The notes under the pieces: generated by a model
The model's database searches: none
The model's input: the letters and a program-made list of their open reading frames with translations, nothing else
Told to the model about the DNA's origin: nothing
Position numbers and translations under genes: made by a program
Shown here: positions 33,495 to 43,916 of the stretch, one piece after another
Layout of the letters: every line of letters begins with the position of its first letter
Numbering within the stretch: the first letter of the stretch is position 1
DNA from: Clarireedia homoeocarpa
Taxonomy: Eukaryota; Ascomycota; Leotiomycetes; Helotiales; Rutstroemiaceae
Direction of reading: 5' to 3'
DNA: 64,000 bases
NCBI GenBank assembly: GCA_001465935.1
Contig: LNKV01000010.1
Span: 310,001 to 374,000 of the forward strand

Positions 33495-34178
33495 GGTCGC
33501 GGGCACTTTTTGAAATGACAAATACCTTGCAAATGAGAAGAAAAAGTAGAATGAGGTCTAGGAGATGTATGAGATGTAGATGTAAAGTGTATTGCGCTTC
33601 ACTAGCTTCAGGCCATGTACTCGTTGGATATGCTTCCACTGTGGCTAGGCAGCATCGCCTCTTCACTGGAAGATCAGCAACTTCCACCATGCCACGCCCT
33701 GTCAGAAAAGATGACACATCAAAGCTGCGAATTATTGAGCCTTATCACAGACTTTGAGTTCAATTATATATTTAAATAGCATCAAAGGTCTAGAATAAAT
33801 TCGAACAATGAGATTTAGATATTCAGCAATCTCAGTTGTTTACTAGTATTGAAAATTTATTAAAATCTCAATTTCGCAATTTAATATATATTTGTGAGTA
33901 GCTGCTATCTTTTTGGTGTCGTCTTTTTCTGGGATCACGTGAATGCAAGTAAAGTGGGTCTTTGTATCGCCACTAGGCTTTTGTCGTACGGAATCGCATG
34001 TAGTTGCCTTGAGGCTCGGACCGCTAAGCTCTTTAGGTGGCTAGCGTAGCGTACACGTGCCCATGTATGTGACTGAGTATATGACCGAGGTAACCTCTTT
34101 GCATATTTAAGTCCTTGAGATCTTATAACCTCAAAGCCCGCCCCCTTTGTTTATTGCTTTGCCCCGCCACGAATCAAT
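33495..34178. other. AT-rich divergent intergenic region
   Basis: Lies between the AAA ATPase start (minus) and the acetyltransferase start (plus). The stretch 33770-33895 is very AT-rich. No gene is seen. It likely holds both promoters. Confidence 0.5.
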
Positions 34179-35204
34179 ATGACGTTCCGCGGGGTTGTAT
34201 ATACCGAAGCCCAAATCGAGGCATATCTTTCTCGCATTCGGTTTCCACCATCGGTGGACAGGCCCACTCCCGAAAATGTAACCTCGCAGTACGGACTTGA
34301 CTATTTGCGGAGGTTGCAAAAATACCAGATGCAGGCATGCGGTATTGATATAACGGCCCTTGAGCTTTAAATTGTCTACTGGCTAATGGATTCGCAAGCA
34401 TTTGAAAATCTGAACTTGCACTATGCGAAGGTAATTGTAAAGTCACTTGCTCCTAAGGATCTGTACGAGAAACTTGTTGTTCGAAAATGGGGTGGCACCT
34501 GCACCGAGAGCAACACTTTCTTTGGCATTGTTCTACGCAGCTTAGGATATAGGATTAGGCCGGTGGGGGCCAGGGTTCACAAGTCCTTGACTGGTGACTC
34601 AAGCGGAGGCTATTGTGGCTGGAATCATTGCGTGAGCTTGGTTACAATAGACACAAAGAAGTACTTGGTTGACGTTGCAATGGGGCCGACAACCCCTTCT
34701 CAACCCTTGCTTCTCGAGGACGGTTTCTCAGCGTCTGGTATAGGGCTCACTACGTGCAGATTACGGTGGGATACGATCCCAGACTACACAGACCCCGACT
34801 CCAAGCTGTGGATCTACGAACAGGATAATGATGGTAAATCGGACTTCTCCCCCACATACTGCTTCTCAGAGCTCGAATTCTTGCCAACCGACTACGAGGT
34901 TATGAAAGGGGGAACAACCTTCAACAGGAACAGCTGGTTCACTTGGCGTATCGTAGTTACGCGAACTGTACTCGACGACAGCGAAAATGTGGTCGGAACC
35001 GTTATTCTCGTGAACAACTTCCTTAAAAGAAGAATTAAAGGGAAGACGGAGCACATCGCAACCTTCACCTGCGAAGCTGAACGCGTCGAAGCTTTGAAAG
35101 AGTGGTTTGGAATTGAGCTGACTGAGGATGAGCTGTGCGGCATAAAGGGCATGGTTACTGATCTTGGCGATAAAACAATTTCAGATAGTAGCTGGCGAGC
35201 CTGA
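34179..35204 (+). CDS. Arylamine N-acetyltransferase
   Basis: Two exons (34179-34341 and 34399-35204) with a proposed 57-nt intron give 322 residues. The Cys-His-Asp triad of the family is present: C89 in RKWGGTCTESN, H131 in CGWNHCVSLV and D146 in YLVDVAMG. NAT enzymes acetylate arylamines, hydrazines or related toxic compounds from acetyl- or malonyl-CoA in the cytosol; fungal members detoxify plant benzoxazolinone products. The intron (GTATTG donor, GCTAATG branch-like site, AAG acceptor) removes an in-frame TAA at 34368 and yields QMQACAFENLNLHY, which fits the length of the conserved AIPFENL region. If it is not spliced, the gene is truncated at its N-terminus. The Arg of the usual RGGxC motif is replaced by Lys-Trp. 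Confidence 0.85.
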
Positions 35205-35372
35205 GTGCTGTTCTCTCTTAGGCGAATTTAATGTGCGCCTGGATAGCGCGTTGTCGCCTCACACCAAATGGCATCTCCTTCTTGCTGAAATGGAGGCAGC
35301 CAACACATTATGCAAAATGGAGCACGAGAACATTCCAATATTTGCTATTCTGAATTGAGATCAAGCCAGAAG

Positions 35373-36539
35373 TTACTTTTTCCATATAATGTCCTTTGGA
35401 CCCATCCGCAGCCTTTGACCATCGACGTCAATACTAACGCGAGCGGGCCTTGAGTCACATACTGCTAGATACACGTCCCCAGTTCCATCGCCTTCAGCGG
35501 ACGTGTCATGCAGTGCGTTGATGGCCTCCGCAATGCTCGTAGAAAAATAGCTGTATGAAGTTATACAGTTATGTCAAATTGCACTCTGTTGCTCTTTACC
35601 ACCCATGACGTTCCTACTAAGCGCACTGCGGTATTCACAAAGTTTCAATCGGAGCTATATATAGTTATGACATTAATATGGTAGGTTTGTACTCTCTGTT
35701 CGCACGGATGGTGCAATCCATTTTCGTATATGCAATTTCTCTTCCGCGCTGAGTCCATATCCACAACGAGGAAATCAAATACAAGATTCCAACGGAAGTT
35801 GTTCACCTTTATACCTTCCTGAGCTAATATTTGCGCTGAAGCGGCGTATAAAGACGTCTTGTGGAGTAGAGCTATAATCGCCGTTGATCTTCTGCTTCTC
35901 CTAGACAAACCCCAACAAACCAAACACTTTGTCCCTAGGATCCGACTCCCGAGCACTTCTGCTGGGAAAACCTGCCAATTGCGTCTACCATGGTCAGTAA
36001 CTGATCTCGCGAACCATTCTTCCTCGCATTCAATATTGTCCTGTATGGTGTTGCGGCCCAGAAGTCCCGATCATAGCCCATGTTGTCACTGTGGGCTGCC
36101 TATTCCAAGCTATCCCAGGGTGCCGGAAAGCTAGTCTGCCACCGGTCCACACCACCACATCATCGGCTCGGTAGTAGATCTTGCCCATAAGCTGGACTTG
36201 CTTGCTACACTCCGGAAGAGGTTGTTGATTTATTGAGATCTGATCTGTTCATATCCAAGTACTCGTACGGTGTTGACGTTGACATCGTAGGAAGGTCTAG
36301 AGGTTTGTGCGGATAGAAAGAAAGCTGTCATTTATCTGGACTTGCTTGATAGTAGAGTCGCCCCATTCGTAAGACAGAACTGAGTACGGAGGGGTCGCAT
36401 TGAGGTCAAATGTTTCAATTGTAATTTCATGATTTAGAGAAGTGAGATTTGGGAATTTGAAGAGGCGTATTTGCTGTTGTCCAGCATCTAGAGCTTCATA
36501 TCCGAATTCGATGCGTTGTGCTTGGCTTTCAACGTTCAT
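35373..36539 (-). pseudogene. HET-domain (heterokaryon incompatibility-type) pseudogene
   Basis: One reading frame of 1167 bases from ATG 36539 to a TAA at 35373 carries HET-domain hallmarks in the correct order. These are GYEALDAGQQQIRLFKF, PYSVLSYEWGD, SIRTNL, then ISINQQPLPECSKQVQLMG, IYYRADDVVVWTGG, and later SDPRDKVFGLLGFV and INGDYSSTPQDVF. Ten internal stops interrupt it (lower ends at 36297, 36249, 36030, 35994, 35985, 35901, 35775, 35673, 35655 and 35574), but no frameshift is needed. HET proteins trigger cell death on fusion of unlike strains. This copy could at most encode an N-terminal fragment of about 80 residues. The intact gene appears to have been intronless, about 388 codons. 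Confidence 0.9.
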
Positions 36540-36887
36540 GGTTGGATTAGACAAAAGAGTGACACTGGTCTTATTAAGAAAAAAATTAGATGATCATAAT
36601 TAGTCTTATTATCTTGAGATAAGATGCACAGAATATGCCCGTAAGGACGAGCTTTTGCCTGACCAGGTCTAGCTCTTTGCATTTGGATGGTTTGGCCTGT
36701 GACTCATGATATATACGTTGAGTCAGCGAATGATGGCAATATAAAATGTTATGAATGTTGCATCGATGTCAGTTATTCTATCATCACTTCTTCAACAGAT
36801 CCTAAATTGGAATCCAAGGCAATACTACAAATTATTTCCATCCTGCCCGGCATCTGACCCAATCATACGAGCCCTCTGCCCACGAGT

Positions 36888-37628
36888 ATGAAAGCCACTC
36901 GGCCTCTGAACTTTGGCGTGCTAGTGGTACCGCACTGCTGCGATGATGCAGATTCATGGGATCTGCTGATTGAAAAATCGAAGAAGTTCCGTCTTGATGC
37001 GCTAAGGGAGTCGCCCGAAGCATTTTCTTCTACTTATGAGCGGGAGGTTTCTTTTGAGAAGGACGTCTGGGCTGGAAGACTAGCGAATGTACAAGTAACG
37101 ATGCTAGTGTTTGTTAAGGATCTGGATCGTCATAATATCAGCAACGACACCGGAAAAGTGCAGACGTTATTGGAAAATGAGTGGCTAGCAATGACCGTGC
37201 TACATGAAGTCGAGGAACTTGTGTTTGCTAATGTGCCCGCATCAAACTCGCTGTGGCATAAGACAAACGGCGACCAGCAATCTTTATCGAGAGGAAACAT
37301 GACATTTGTTCTGAACGGTGTCTACGTTGCTCCAGATTATCGCGGTAGATGTGCTGGGAGTGCAGCCCTCGAACATGTGTTTGAGGTCGGTCAAGTTATG
37401 ACGGCAGAAAGGGGGCTTCCCGAAGTGCAATTTAAGGTTCTTGTCGACGCTGCAAATGATGCTGCATCCAAACTATACAAGAAGGTCGGCTTCCAAGAAG
37501 TGCGACGGGAGCAACTACACATGGGCGAGAAGGTCAAGAATGGCCGTGTCATCCCCGCACACGAAGCTACCATACTAGTACTCGAGCGTGTAATTTCTAT
37601 CCCAGTTTCATACGAATATAACGTCTAA
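36888..37628 (+). CDS. GNAT-family N-acetyltransferase
   Basis: Single exon, 246 residues, ATG at 36888. The acetyl-CoA binding motif A is seen in LNGVYVAPDYRGRCAGSAAL (the R/Q-x-x-G-x-G/A pattern), and motif B in ANDAASKLYKKVGFQEV. The N-terminal part (FRLDALRESPEAFSSTYERE) is characteristic of fungal GNATs of this subgroup. It probably acetylates a small molecule or a protein amine in the cytosol; the substrate is unknown. The gene is divergent from the neighbouring HET pseudogene, about 350 bp between starts. It appears intact. Confidence 0.87.
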   Translation: MKATRPLNFGVLVVPHCCDDADSWDLLIEKSKKFRLDALRESPEAFSSTYEREVSFEKDVWAGRLANVQVTMLVFVKDLDRHNISNDTGKVQTLLENEWLAMTVLHEVEELVFANVPASNSLWHKTNGDQQSLSRGNMTFVLNGVYVAPDYRGRCAGSAALEHVFEVGQVMTAERGLPEVQFKVLVDAANDAASKLYKKVGFQEVRREQLHMGEKVKNGRVIPAHEATILVLERVISIPVSYEYNV

Positions 37629-38347
37629 ATATTTAGCCGCATCAAGCCGATATTTGTGTCTACTAGCTCTCAGGACTTTGATGCATTAATGCGGTGAGGG
37701 AGTTTTCGTTTGGTAGGGATAGACATTAGGAGTGATAGTATATAAAGTCGACGTCATGGCCAGCAACTCCATATCAACAAGCTGCTGTGACTGAATACTT
37801 GTAAAGTATCGGTGATAAAAACATGGGATTCTATAATCGAACCGGTTGAGGATTTCCTGACATCGCCGCCCAATTATTTGGCTACCGCGTGATTTAAAAG
37901 GGCCTTCTTTACTGTAAACTTGGCATAAAAATATCAACTCATACAGAGACATCACGTACCGAGTAATGAGATGCATCTAGTCCCTAGCGTACAAGCGGGG
38001 GGAAGATTTCGAAGTTTTATCGTCCTATAAAATTTTCTTGTCCTTATCGTGGGCTATAGCCGTCCCCAAATTGGGCGGAGATCGTTTCTCGTTTCTCCAC
38101 AAGGGTCCCAACAGATGCTACCACCGGGTTGAAATTGGTGCTTCCCCGCCTCCACATTTCTGCCTATTTAGAACTATTTAGCATAGTGAAAAGCTCGACA
38201 TCACGCTTACTTGCATTTGTAATATTCTGTGAGTTCAAATGAGAACTTCTTGAGGATAAATCGGTCCGGCAGAGGTATTCTTCTTTTTCCAACCAAGATA
38301 CAATATCGAGTTACTCTCGCAGCCCTGCAGAAGTACAGTCCATCATC
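37629..38347. other. Intergenic, promoter of the BSC6-like transporter
   Basis: No coding signal. A minus-strand frame at 37686-37976 is open but unrecognised. Near the right end is the leader of the following gene. Confidence 0.5.
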
Positions 38348-39915
38348 ATGGCTTCAACTTCATGGGCAGGAATGATTGACTTCGAGCCATCTCAGGCCGA
38401 AGCTCATAATCAACCAGCTCCAAGAGCACCACAAAAATCTCGACCTCGCACCTACCACTCGGTCCCTCAACCAGACTCCACTGAGCTCGACTACATTCAA
38501 TGGGATCACAACATCAATGGTCCTAGATCTGGCACAGCTACACCTGGCACGGGATGGCAAACACCAAGAACACCTGGTGCTCTTGAGATGAGCAGCCCAA
38601 CTAGCCCTGACGGTGGGCAAACTGGAGCTACAGTTCAGAGCTTCTCCAATCCTCCTATGAACCGATTTAGGATGACTTCTACCTGCTTGCTGAACTTTGG
38701 CAACGGGCTGAGTGATGCTGCAGCTGGGCCACTTATTCCACGAATGATAATGTATGTAAACCCTACTATTCTGGACGCAATGATGAACAACTACTGACCT
38801 TCGATAGTGGATACGGGGTTCAAGAACGCCTGGTATCTCTTATTTTTGTAACCCAAGCAATTGGCTACATATCTGCTGCTTTCTTCGTCGATGCTATCAG
38901 AGCGCGCTTTGGAAGAGCCAAGTCCATCATGTTTGCCGAAGCTCTCATGAGTATTGGACATATCATGATTGTCACCACTCCTCCATTTCCCGTCGTAGTC
39001 TTGGCCTTCCTGTTTGTTGGTTTCGGGATGGCAATCAACCTTTCCTTATCAAATGTGTTCGCAGCAAATCTCCTCAATGGAACTCAAATGCTAGGTTTCA
39101 TGCACGGGTCTTACGGGCTTGGAGGAATAATTGCCCCATTGGCAGCTACCGCCATGGTATCAAGCGGAATACCATGGAGCCATTATTACTTCCTTCCATT
39201 AGCGGCTACGTTGGCAAATCTTGCCTTTGCTGGCTGGTCCTTCTGGCATTATGAGAGTGAGAATGAAGAGTCTTTATTGGAAAGATCTCCATCTGGACGA
39301 CCACAACGGCCTGAGTTTAGCGCTAAGCGAGAGATAAAAGAGATGCTAAAGGCTGCTCGCATGCGAACTGTATTAATCGGGGCTATTTTCATCTTCTCGT
39401 ATCAAGGAGCCGAGGTTTCCATCTCAGGATGGGTTGTCTATTTCCTTCAACAAGTTCGTGGTGCAACTTCAAGCGCTGGTTACGTCACTGCTGGATTTTG
39501 GGGCGGTATCACTCTCGGCCGATATTTGGGAGTTCATCTCGCACCTAGCATCGGCCATAAAAAGTTCGTCGTCGGCACTGTTGTGCTAGCTGCTGTCTTC
39601 GAAGGACTTGTCTGGGGTGTTCCAAACGTTGTAGGAGATGCCGTAGCAGTATCCATTGTCGGCTTATTACTAGGTCCCGTGTATCCTGCCTCGGCCTTCA
39701 TTTTCACTCGCCTCATTCCTCACAAATATCAGGTCAGTGGAATGAGCGTCATCAGTGCTCTGGGCAGTTCCGGTGGTGCTATCGCTCCCTTCACGACTGG
39801 TATCCTAGCACAGGCTGTTGGAAACTTCGTCTTGCACCCCATCGCCTTAGGTCTTTTCGCCGTTATGCTGATATGCTGGCTCTCCTTACCACAGGAGGAG
39901 AAGAGGGACGAATAG
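38348..39915 (+). CDS. BSC6-like major facilitator transporter
   Basis: Two exons (38348-38751 and 38808-39915; intron 56 nt) give 503 residues. The first 95 residues are a polar, Pro/Thr/Ser-rich cytosolic tail. After that about 12 membrane segments follow, beginning near MTSTCLLNFGNGLSDAAAGPLIP. Motifs such as GYISAAFFVDAIRARFGRAK (loop after helix 2) and HGSYGLGGIIAPLAATAMV match the fungal MFS group related to yeast BSC6. The substrate is not known. A hydrophilic central loop (about residues 265-300) separates the two halves. The intron has a GTATGT donor. Confidence 0.88.
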
Positions 39916-40813
39916 ACACAGTACGAAAAACGTGTTATCTCCATGACGAATGTATTATTTTGGTTTACGGTTATCTTGTGGTATGAGTACTAGAAAATTC
40001 AGCGGAGGTGTCATGGCGTCTTTGGATAATGAACGTTGGGACATGGCTTGGACGGCGTCCATGAGGTTATATTGCCCTGATGTTATGGGTTACATGATTC
40101 ATTCTGGGGATCGGCTCGTTGATTTCCACCAAATTTCAGACTCTCTTTTACTCCTCAAATTTAGTTTACTTTCTGGACAGATAGGAAAATCGGCCACTGG
40201 GTACATTAGGCCAGATGCAATAGTATATCTAACCCGGAGGTTTTATTTTTATTTATTCAAGGAAAAGTAATTTAAGGAAAAGTAATGATTAATTGACTCT
40301 CGGTAAACATTGAAATCCCGCTTGGAGCGGATGTAAGTCGGAACGGTAGTTGGGATCCTTCTTGTAATGGCGGGGTGGATACCCCGGATTTTGCATGTCA
40401 TGCTACCATGTAATGAGGCACCGTGGCACCCAAGGGTCCGGATAGATGCGGCATGTAGAATTTGCGCAGAAGACTGTAGGACAGTTGGATATCTCGAAGC
40501 TCTCGGAGCTGGTGAAGATACTTCGAGGATATTTTCTCACGGTAATATAAATGCAGATATACTATCAAGATAAATAACCACTTCAAGACCGCTTTCAGTC
40601 TTGGGAGTTTCGCAAACCTTGGGGAATGAATGAATGCAGTCGCTCGCCAAGACTATCTAAGCAGAACTGCCGAGGCCAATTGAACTCTCTTAAACCGAGC
40701 AGCTTCCTTCGCTACTTTGAAACAATTTTGCCTTCTCTTCCTTTGGATACTTATACTGTCCCTCTTGACATCTCATTGCAATCCTGCTGGGCTCGTACGA
40801 GAAAGACAACAAT
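39916..40813. other. Intergenic, no gene seen
   Basis: 3' region of the transporter and promoter of the acyl-CoA dehydrogenase. Open frames here are short and unrecognised. Confidence 0.5.
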
Positions 40814-42417
40814 ATGGCATCAATTGTTAGAGCATTAAGACCCGTGGCGCGGGGCATAGGCTCGTCTGCTGCCACAAGGCCTTTAATCAGAGGTAGCAGG
40901 CCGTGTAGGGTATACCAACAGTATGCATCTTTAATCTACTAAACAATTGGAATCGCAGTACCGAGAACATACTGACAGCTATACAGCACCCGACCCCTCT
41001 CTGCCACCTCCCGACTTCGCAACGATGAACACCTCGACATTACCGATATCCCCCCAACTCCCATAACGCATCTCTCCGAAATCGAGCAAGCAATGTCCGA
41101 AAGTGTATCCAAGTTTGCCAACGATATAATCGGTCCTAAGGTGCGGGAAATGGACGAGGCAGAAATGATGGACCCGGCTGTTGTCGAGCAATTGTTTGAA
41201 CAGGGACTTATGGGCGTCGAAATACCAGAGGAATTTGGAGGCGCTGGCATGAACTTCACTGCTGCTATTGTCGGGATTGAGGAATTGGCGAGGGTTGATC
41301 CTAGTGTTAGTGTTATGGTGGATGTGCACAACACTCTAGTAAACACAAGTATTATGAAATATGGGACTGGAGAATTAAAGAAGAAATGGCTGCCAAGGTT
41401 AGCTACGAATACTGTTGGTAAGTTGCCCTTCGACCCCAAATGCTGAGGTGGCATTGGTTGTTTTAATAGGGGAAACATGAACTCATAGTAATACCTAGGA
41501 TCATTCTGTCTTTCCGAGCCAATATCTGGATCCGACGCTTTTGCCCTCGCAACAAAGGCTACTAAGACAGATTCAGGATACAAGATCTCCGGCAGCAAGA
41601 TGTGGATCACGAATTCAATGGAGGCGGAGCTCTTCATTGTATTCGCAAACCTTGACCACAGCAAGGGCTACAAGGGAATTTCTGCATTTATCGTTGAAAA
41701 GGGCATGAAGGGGTTCTCCATCGCGAAGAAAGAGAAGAAGCTCGGTATCAAGGCCAGTAGCACGTGCGTGCTTAACTTCGACGACGTGGAGATTCCAAAG
41801 GGGAACTTACTGGGCGAGGAGGGTCAAGGTTACAAATATGCCATTTCCATTTTGAATGAAGGTCGCATTGGCATTGCGGCACAGATGACTGGCCTAGCTC
41901 TTGGTGCTTTTGAAAACGCGGTGAAGTAAGCATGATATCTTCTATGTCGGCTACTATGTCCGCGGACTTCTTCAGCTGACCGATCACTCTAGGTATGTTT
42001 GGAACGACAGAAAGCAATTCGGACAATTGGTAGGTGATTTCCAGGGCATGCAACACCAGATTGCCCAGTCATACACCGAAATCGCCGCCGCTCGAGCATT
42101 GGTTTACAATGCCGCACGAAAGAAGGAGGCAGGCGAGGATTTTGTAAAGGACGCAGCTATGGCCAAGCTCTTTGCTTCCCAAGTTGCTGGTAGAGTAAGT
42201 GGGTTGGCTGTTCAATGGATGGGTGGTAAGTTCATATTCCATATCGATCTGATTTACTGTGTCATTAATGTCCATAATAGGCATGGGGTTCGTTCGTGAG
42301 GGAATTGCGGAAAAGATGTGGCGTGATTCGATGATTGGAGCTATCTACGAAGGCACAAGCAACATCCAGTTGACTACGATAGCGAAGTTGTTGAAGGCAC
42401 AGTATAAAACGTCGTAG
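40814..42417 (+). CDS. Mitochondrial acyl-CoA dehydrogenase, short/branched-chain type
   Basis: Five exons (40814-40920, 40987-41417, 41499-41925, 41993-42225, 42281-42417) encode 444 residues. A mitochondrial presequence (MASIVRALRPVARGIGSSAA, rich in Arg/Ser/Ala) precedes the ACAD fold: N-terminal domain with GLMGVEIPEEFGGAGMNF, middle beta domain with FCLSEPISGSDAFALATKA and GSKMWITNS, and the C-terminal helical domain. The motif YEGTSNIQL near the end carries the Glu found in the ACAD active-site region. It catalyses FAD-dependent alpha,beta-dehydrogenation of short or branched acyl-CoAs, passing electrons to ETF. The first intron must end at the second of two nearby CAG acceptors (40986) to keep frame; the upstream one breaks it. 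Confidence 0.93.
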
Positions 42418-43916
42418 AATGATTATCTAGAATTTTGATACCAGTTTAGATTTCTCAATATTCTGCCAAGCCACGAGAACTTGAGATGACATCAGTGCAG
42501 GCATCTTGCCCAATATCAATGCCCAAGTCCCTCTGTCGGACTCGTTAATCAAAGAGTTTTCATGTTATGGAGAAGTATGTGGTCCTCGAAGCCCTAATCA
42601 GCAAAGAAAAAAAGAGTCTTTAAAGCCGTAACTTATTCTAGAGCTGCACAATTTGGCGTGTAGGCCTGTCGCAGGTGAAGGGCTGTACGAATGAAGATAT
42701 CAAGGTGTGTTCCCGGGCCAAATGTGGCACAGACATTAGTTCTCTCGAATCAATAAGCCATCCATGACTGTATCAGGGGCGCTTTTTTGGTTGCTATCGG
42801 AGATCCGCCACAGATGTCGCTAGCTGCGGAATATGGTCTGTCATACAAGTATGTAGAAGTGATGAAATAGTAAATAGTACTCGTAAATAGCACGGCTTCA
42901 CTTTGGTGCTCCTCCTTTGCCTCAGACGCGTGTTTTGATTTGCTAAATGGTGAACAAACGCTGTAGAAGAAGCTCGTATCCAATCGACCCCCGGCAGTGG
43001 TTTGGTTCTAAGCTTTTTCTCTTCCCTGTTGGAACGCCGCCTCCGCCATTTACCTAGGTGGGTGTGGTGGGCAGTACGTCGTACGAAGTAGAGGAGCGGT
43101 ATAACACGGAATATCCGACAATCATCAGTAGGGATGGCAAAGACTTGGGTGGGAAAAGTACGAGGCAGTCTGTTGAGTCTGTTGAAGAGCTTCGCATTTT
43201 TCACGTGTTGTTGACTCTGCGTTGCAGAGTGAGTGATTCAAAGGACACTTTAACCCTTCTTTCGACCTCGCATTTCCTTCCGTTCAGTACTCGTACTGTC
43301 ACCGTAAACAACTCTTCCAAGCTTCATATTCCAAGGGCTGGCTGTTTGAGACACATTGCGACTGATCTTCAACCGGTTCCGACATATCCTTTTCATGCAT
43401 ATCTCAGCTGCAACCCAGAAAAACGGAAAAACAGAAAAACAGAAATAAAAAAAAATAAAAAAAGCCCAGCACAGTGCAGCAATACGAGCACGACCTGCTA
43501 TTTCGTACCGGCGATAGAAATTCTTGGAAATGCAATGAAGCTTCATTTCTAGCCACAGCCCAATCTCACAATTACTACAGTATTACTATTACTCAAATCC
43601 AAGAAGCCGCCCTTTTCTTCTCTTCTTCTCTTCTTCTCTTCTCTTTTCCGCTCTTCTACAGCTCACTACCACCTTGCCAAGGTTTCCGTTTTCCAACAGC
43701 AGACATTTTGGCGTCAACAAACAATAATCCCAGCCGATTCAACCCCACCTACTACTCCATCTCCACCTCGACCAAATCCAACCTTACTGAAAAAGATCAC
43801 ATCAAATCCTCCCCCCTCAAGAAAGCTTCTTCATATTACATTCACGAAACACCTTGACTATCTCTGCTAACGATAAGGGGCGTTTCGAGGACGCGCCAGG
43901 GAATATCGTCGCAATC
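42418..43916. promoter_or_regulatory. Long upstream region of PKC1
   Basis: About 1.5 kb without a convincing gene. A CT-rich run (about 43610-43660, repeats of CTTCT) and CA/AC-rich leader sequence precede the PKC1 start, typical for the transcription start area of fungal genes. Long plus-strand frames here start with non-ATG codons and are not called. It presumably contains the promoter and a long 5' leader. Confidence 0.5.

Noticed and set aside
34179..34370. Reading the acetyltransferase as a pseudogene because of the TAA at 34368
   Set aside because: A 57-nt intron with donor, branch-like site and acceptor removes the stop and gives the correct spacing in the family alignment; kept as an open question.
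35373..35550. A separate gene fragment, at first thought to resemble an aspartic protease end
   Set aside because: It is in exactly the same frame as the HET motifs upstream and is better explained as the C-terminus of the HET pseudogene.
43058..43552. A 164-codon plus-strand frame upstream of PKC1
   Set aside because: It begins with GTG, has low-complexity Lys/Asn parts and lies in the PKC1 leader; no domain.
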